This document shows positions 59,901 through 64,000 of a DNA stretch of 64,000 bases, one piece after another (position 1 is the first letter of the stretch; every line of letters begins with the position of its first letter). The stretch lies in NCBI GenBank assembly GCA_012932295.1, contig JAAONU010000001.1:51805134-51869133 (forward strand), given 5' to 3'. The notes below the pieces were generated by a model that was not told where the DNA came from, did not search any database, and was given only the letters and a program-made list of their open reading frames with translations. The stretch is from Cyclina sinensis. Taxonomy: Eukaryota; Mollusca; Bivalvia; Venerida; Veneridae. Position numbers and translations under genes: made by a program.

Positions 59901-62900
59901 GACCTGACAGACTGACCAGTTCTGACGTTAGAGCACAGCTTGCAGAGGCGCTAGAAGCCATCCTGCCGTCCATGAATGAAAACGGAACGTGGTCGACTAC
60001 CAAAAGGTATTTTTTATACAGTTAATGTCGATTTTAGAAAAATTTCAGGCAGTCGATGCACTGTCTTTGTTTCTACTGATTTACACTGTAGTTCTCATTG
60101 TTAAAAGTTATCTTGAAACCAATAAGATTAAGTAGTTAAATAATGGCCCACGAATGCATGTGATCATTTTAATGTTAAAATATAACAGTTGAAACCTAAT
60201 AAGCTTTAAGATATTTATTCATAGAACGATAATTGTGTTGAGATATTAAAGTTACCTTACAGTAACTTTTTCTGCGAACGTTAACCAGTTTGCTAGTTAG
60301 TTCACGCGACTGTTTGTTTTACAAACACAAAAGATTTTGCGAACCTATACTGTTTATCTTAGGGCAAGAAAGTCTCTTTAAAAATGATATAAGATTTTAA
60401 GTTAAGCGATCGCTTTGTTTAGCAAATATCCGCCAGTGTTTCTATATTCGTTTTTTACAGCTTCGAACATTGTTTTTCATGGACAAAGTCAAATAATGCT
60501 TTTCAAATTATTAAACTACCTTTTAAGAATACAATTCGTAAGTCTTTCGCGTACGTTTTAAACGCCTTTCTGCATATTACAGCGGCTACACAGAGAAACT
60601 GCTGAATGAACACCCGTTAATCGAGCACCTTGCTGAGACACTACTGAACGTGTTTGTGAGTATAGAAATGACGGGCCAGAACGTGGATGACGAGAAAAAA
60701 TTCAACTACCGTAGATCTATGCACAAAGTTATACAGTATATTTGGCGGATACCACGACACAAAAATGCCATTAAGGTAGAGAAATCCGATAGATATTTTA
60801 CGGAAGTCGTTAAGATAAACTGTAAACGATGACTCAGTAAACTTCAGTTGTTAGTAACTCTTATGTCAGTTATTACTGAATGAAAACCTTATCATACGTA
60901 TGTCAAAGCTCCTTGAAATATGTTTTTCGCTGCAAAAGACGTCTATGTCTGAAATGTTGCTGGTTCAAATCCTGTAAGCGCAGTTTGACAATGACCTGAA
61001 CAGTCTGTTGTTAAGTACAAATTTTGATAATAACTTTAGGATAACGATACCTTGAATTGTAAATGTCGATATTTATGAAAAGTAACTTATTTTTCACTTT
61101 AAATGAAGTATAATTGTCAAATACTTGAACGTTTTTTCTCCTTTTTCTTCCATACATAAAGCGTTTGTCAGAGGAGGCAGTGTCAGCTATAGGTAATCCA
61201 GAGCCGCCTCTGTTCCTTCGCTTCATCAACCTGCTCATCAATGACGCCATCTTCCTGCTGGACGAGGCCCTCGATGTAAGAATATTTAGAATTGTTGTTT
61301 ATAGTGATTCTTAGTGATCAAATACTACTATGTATAAAGAAGATCCTTCGAATATGCGACAATTTACATTCTAGTGTAACATTTTTGTCAGTTATACAGA
61401 AAAGGTCGAAGTTGATAATATTGCAGTTAAAAAAGGAACGATAGTCTGAACGTGCATACATGTATATCTTTCATTCCTCCAATTAACATGACCTATAAGA
61501 CTGCACCAGATTGACCCAAATATAATGTTTATGTTTAGTACGCAGGTCGTGGTTTCGAATCCTGACAACAGTAAAAATGTCCAAAGTTCAAAACATTTAT
61601 ATTATTATTGTAACATTGATTCAATTATTTCAAAACACGAAATTTGATAAAAGAACATATTCAATGAATATGTATTTTTGTCAGCATATGAAGCGAATTC
61701 GTGTACAGGAAGTAGAGAGGGACAGTGGGGAATGGAATAAACTTAGCGCCGAACAGTTCCGCGATAAAGAGAGCGGTCTCCGCCATCTTGGAATGATGGG
61801 GCATTATAGAAATGTTATGGCAAACCATACCATCTACACCCTGGAGCTTCTTAGTAGAGAGATACGAGTAATTTTCTGTCATCATGTGATGGTTGACAGA
61901 ATAGCAGGAATGCTTAACTACTTTTTGGAACATTTGGTAAGCGTTTTTGATAAATATTTCTTTTTTAATTTTAGACTTTTAGAATGTTTGACTTCATTGA
62001 AATTAGACTTTTTTTCTCTTGAACATATATTGCCAAACAAGGATTTGTTTTCATTACAGAAAACTTTTGGAAGTGTTAAGTGGAATGTTTTGAAAATAGT
62101 AACATAAATGTATAGATATTTGATTTACTAATAAAGATTGTACATTCTTTAAGAATACTTAAAGAGCCTGGTTCCCTGTTTTCCAGGTCGGTCCAAAACA
62201 ACATAATTATAAAGTGAGAGACAGAAAAGAATACCAGTTTAAACCAGAGCAGATTGTGTCCGATATTGCCCACATCTATGTTTACTTGGGTAGAGATGAA
62301 CAGTTTTGCAAGGCCGTTCTTGGAGAGTCAAGGTCATTTTCTCACAACCTTTTTCCACAAGCGGTTGCTGTACTAAGGAAAATCGGGGTGACGCAAGACT
62401 TTATCTCAAAGTTTGAGGGGCTGTCAGAAAAACTTCAGGTAAGTGTCAGCATGAACCTTTTCAATTCTTATTAATTTATCTTGATTTTTAGAATTTCGCC
62501 TGCAGTGTGTTTGATGTAGAATTACGACAAGCTGCTTCATTTTTCACTTTAGACAAAATATTAAAGAATCATTTAATACTGGTAAACGAAAAAAATCGTG
62601 ATTTTAAGGATATGTATCTAAACAGTTGTATTCATAACGTTAATTATATATATTTTCTTGTTCTGTTTTCAGTCGATGGAAAGCAATCTTCAGCGTGAAG
62701 AAGAAGCGTTAGCTGACGCCCCAGAGGAGTTCCTGGACCCCATCATGGGTACCTTAATGGTTGATCCGGTCAAGTTACCCACATCTAATACAAATATAGA
62801 CAGGGCTGTGATAGCCAGGCATCTTCTTAGGTTTGCGATATTTTATTGTCTGTTTAAATACAGTGCAAGGAAAAGTTTCATTTGCGTTAGCTGTAATTAG

Positions 62901-63305
62901 GGAGCTAGATGTTTTGATCAAAGTAGATAAGATTGTAAAACTGTCTTTAAGTTTTATAATTTTATTGACATTTAAAACACAAATCAGTCTAGAAATTATT
63001 AGGGCTTCAATTCACCAATTTTAAGGTAAAACGGAGTAGAAGAGAAAAACAAAAAAATACTGTTTTTAACACTTATTACCTAAATATAATAAGTTTTCAC
63101 TTCTTTTCATTACCGGAACAAGAAATCAGAATTTAGTCAGAAATTAATTGTTTGTTATCTTTTCTCCAGTGACCAGCGGGATCCGTTTACAAACTTACCT
63201 CTGTCTATGGAAATGGTGACAGCGGACACAGAGCTGCGAGAGAAAATCGAAGAGTGGAAAAGAAAGAATCTACAAGAGCTTACTTCGTCATCAGAAAATA
63301 CCTAA
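47993..63305 (+). CDS. UBE4A: UBE4A-type U-box ubiquitin ligase, copy 2 (20 coding exons, 1067 aa)
   Basis: Exons: 47993-48014, 49016-49099, 50235-50288, 52387-52509, 52893-52993, 53711-53881, 54272-54422, 54729-54934, 55808-55993, 56418-56535, 56820-57035, 57463-57708, 59214-59473, 59846-60006, 60583-60775, 61162-61275, 61685-61936, 62187-62438, 62673-62830, 63170-63305. The total is 3204 nt, in frame. The start MGSSASK is shared with copy 1. Exon 49016-49099 adds a 28-residue, Pro/Gln-rich segment ([20 protein letters not shown]) with no counterpart found in copy 1. The Ufd2 core and C-terminal U-box ([19 protein letters not shown], then [19 protein letters not shown]) are intact, so both paralogs look functional. 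The expected role is ubiquitin-chain elongation. Introns are large because of minisatellites, SINEs and two LINE fragments. Confidence 0.95.
48470..48660 (-). mobile_element. Inverted SINE in intron 1 of UBE4A copy 2
   Basis: 'ggggaatcgaacacttaacccggattacaagtcc' is the reverse complement of a tRNA-like head with a B box. The body 'attgggaatagtgcaaaatac' matches the 40.6 kb family. Confidence 0.6.
48720..48910 (+). mobile_element. tRNA-derived SINE in intron 1 of UBE4A copy 2
   Basis: Head 'gggagcggtggcctaggggttaagg' (A-box-like), then 'gagatcgtgcgttcgagctc' (B-box-like), tail 'ggttccaggaagcgg' and 'gctaaaataaata'. The family is related to the one at 8.48 kb. Confidence 0.65.
49200..49980. 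repeat. Clustered GAGCTC-motif repeats flanking a TCATC-rich tract
   Basis: Variants of 'gacgcatagagctct' and 'gagctctattcgtcagg' recur in 49200-49370 and 49855-49975. Between them 49380-49790 is cryptically simple (TCATC, CATCGTC). There is no coding meaning. It lies in the intron between the copy 2-specific exon and the next. Confidence 0.6.
50300..52090. repeat. 76-bp minisatellite with a palindromic core, interrupted by a LINE tail
   Basis: About 12 units lie in 50300-51240 and about 4 more in 51764-52090. Each has GTTCACC(A/G)GTGAAC (a perfect palindrome when TTCACCGGTGAA), then 'gggatttgatatacatgtaa' and 'cttttgtttacatacac'. It starts about 12 bases after the exon ending at 50288. Long minus-strand frames here are by-products of the repeat. 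Confidence 0.9.
51240..51763 (-). mobile_element. 3' fragment of a LINE retrotransposon inside the minisatellite
   Basis: The minus strand reads [19 protein letters not shown] and [16 protein letters not shown], then in another frame [20 protein letters not shown] and RLCRKCN. This is the conserved C-terminal segment, with a zinc knuckle, found after the reverse transcriptase in many invertebrate LINEs. The 3' end reads AATAAAACTTAAATTGAAATTGAATTG. It is 5'-truncated and frameshifted. Confidence 0.7.
53240..53455 (-). mobile_element. Inverted SINE in intron 5 of UBE4A copy 2
   Basis: 'aaggttcgaacatgcgaccgcc' and 'taccatttgactactgaga' are the reverse complement of a tRNA-like head. 'gggaagatagtgcacctggttctgtta' and 'aacactgatac' match the body at 40.65-40.76 kb. 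Confidence 0.6.
55255..55452 (-). mobile_element. Well-preserved tRNA-derived SINE, antisense in intron 8 of UBE4A copy 2
   Basis: The reverse complement begins AGGAGGCACCGTGGTCCAGG (tRNA-like 5' half). It carries a perfect B box GGTTCGAATCC within 'catgggttcgaatcccgtca', then 'gaacccaggaagcagtca' and the tail 'aagttgtaagaacttg'. It is the best preserved SINE here and abuts a 27-bp minisatellite. Confidence 0.8.
55455..55778. repeat. 27-bp minisatellite, exactly 12 units
   Basis: Unit 'ctgacaatttatcgatatac' plus 'tggaaga', twelve times in 324 bp, with variation only at a few positions (cGat/aAtat). The length is a multiple of three, so frames open on both strands. It ends 29 bases before the exon starting at 55808, close to the branch-point region. 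Confidence 0.95.
57940..59065 (-). mobile_element. 5'-truncated LINE with restriction-like endonuclease domain
   Basis: The body is GC-richer than the flanking DNA and lies antisense in intron 12 of UBE4A copy 2 (57709-59213). It contains the open frame at 58970-58089. No reverse transcriptase domain is present, so it is a 3' fragment. Boundaries are approximate. Confidence 0.7.
58089..58970 (-). CDS. C-terminal part of a LINE polyprotein: zinc knuckle plus PD-(D/E)XK-like endonuclease (293 aa)
   Basis: An uninterrupted frame; it is also open upstream of the chosen ATG, which is probably internal. Residues about 50-95 read [20 protein letters not shown] followed by [17 protein letters not shown], a CCHC zinc knuckle with spacing C-x2-C-x7-H-x4-C. 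Residues about 183-245 carry LRPDIVVW and [10 protein letters not shown], fitting the catalytic Asp and Glu of a restriction-like endonuclease, then [14 protein letters not shown] and [10 protein letters not shown]. This arrangement is typical of early-branching LINEs with a C-terminal endonuclease. The reverse transcriptase is missing, so it cannot transpose alone. The intact frame suggests recent insertion or many active relatives. Confidence 0.75.
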   Translation of the reverse strand: MVQGEIRKEAEETRASQMVQLGCQGRSTGWNVPERKITWSQLWHLEPVRISFLLRSVYDVLPTPVNLKRWKLIEDPACPLCGKTATLDHILSSCQVALSQERYRWRHGRVLRQLAHHIDLERRKKQPAKSNVTFIPFVKEGQEAKVTPSSSRVGVLATAQSWEMKVDLERKLQFPDVVQTTLRPDIVVWSSHGKKIVVIELTVTWEERCDEAYERKATKYAELMEECRRKGWSTWLFPVEVGCRGFPAASVWKMFTALGITGRNRKTAVQALSSAAEKASSWIWLRRNHTSWS

Positions 63306-63489
63306 TTCTTACACAGTACTGCTGAAATTTTGAATGTGCGGGCTCATTTCAAGTGCTATTTCAGGATAAACAAATGCTTTTTACATACGTTTTGACTTGA
63401 CATGTGTTTTAAAGTCCCCAACTATTTACATGTATAGGAGAAGATTATAACATGTAAACTATGTTCATATTTTTACTAAATATGACATC

Positions 63490-63495
63490 AATAAA
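63490..63495 (+). terminator. Polyadenylation signal, UBE4A copy 2
   Basis: AATAAA in 'catcaataaaggggc', 185 bases after the stop codon at 63305. This gives a 3' UTR of about 200-210 bases, much shorter than inferred for copy 1. Confidence 0.6.
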
Positions 63496-63515
63496 GGGGC
63501 ACCATAAAATCTGAT

Positions 63516-64000
63516 ATGATTTTATAGAAGCATTTTTCAGTACCATAATTATGCACAATATATTGAAACAGTCTATGATGTATCACCAGTGCTGGACACT
63601 GGGTCATATGTTTGACATGGACAAGAATAGAGTTCTGTTTCATTCGAACTTACAATTAGTTTGCATGACAAAAGACAATATTGTAAATGCTAATTGTGCT
63701 ATACAAATGTTTCGTTATGTAAATGTCTGACTTAATTAAATGATCCGTGAAGTGCCGAACTCAGAGCGTTTTCAGATAAAATATACAAAGAGTTTAGTCT
63801 ATTAACACGAATATTACATGCAGAAAATACTAGGTTATTTTATGACTACCAGGGATTGGAATAACATGTACTTAGAAATGTTCCTATTTTTATTACATAC
63901 TGTTTTATTACCAGACGAAAATCGACATTACTATTTAAAATCACAGTTTTTTTCCTCATCAATAATGCTTTTATAAAGGTAACATAGTGCTTGTTATTGA
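63516..64000. other. Downstream spacer, nothing recognised
   Basis: AT-rich DNA with no exon-like frame, repeat family or terminal repeat that I can identify. Confidence 0.5.

Overview
The window is AT-rich, intron-rich animal nuclear DNA. It suggests a lophotrochozoan, most likely a bivalve mollusc. That is inferred from many short exons with GT-AG introns, many tRNA-derived SINEs, a repeat ending in a 'GGACCATTTGGTCCTCTTG'-type tail, and protein similarity to FLII and UBE4A. The species cannot be fixed from sequence alone.

Layout. (1) 2805-12300 (+): sixteen exons for the gelsolin-repeat half of Flightless-1 (FLII), open at its 5' end. The leucine-rich-repeat half is not in the window. (2) 19792-23981 (-): a three-exon class I SAM-dependent methyltransferase of 209 codons. 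(3) 31158-44861 (+): a complete 19-exon UBE4A-type U-box ubiquitin ligase (1040 aa). (4) 47993-63305 (+): a second complete, 20-exon UBE4A paralog (1067 aa). Exon lengths and phases of the two UBE4A genes agree from end to end, and both reading frames close exactly. Both begin with MGSSASK, an N-myristoylation-type start.

History. The stretches 1.25-2.68 kb plus 13.2-18.3 kb (copy A, around FLII) are collinear with 22.6-31.43 kb (copy B). Copy A carries an orphan copy of the methyltransferase first exon (1597-1662, -), the FLII exons, and a dead UBE4A first exon at 17997 (ATG followed at once by TAA). Copy B carries the complete methyltransferase, no FLII exons (about 10.5 kb absent, with a dispersed repeat at the junction), and the live UBE4A copy 1. 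This looks like a segmental duplication of a methyltransferase-FLII-UBE4A neighbourhood followed by complementary losses, plus a further tandem duplication of UBE4A.

Mobile and repeat DNA. There is a mariner fossil (430-690), a pair of duplicated Tc1-like fossils (16.25-17.2 and 28.67-29.62 kb), a 529-bp hAT-like MITE with an intact 8-bp target duplication (7349-7877), the C-terminal part of a LINE with a restriction-like endonuclease (about 57.94-59.06 kb), another LINE tail (51.24-51.76 kb), about ten SINE copies and three intronic minisatellites with 27-, 30- and 76-bp units.

Functionally, FLII is an actin-binding and transcription-coactivator protein, and UBE4A is an E3/E4 ubiquitin-chain ligase. 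They are neighbours, not an operon. No prokaryotic features, CRISPR arrays or true tRNA/rRNA genes were found.
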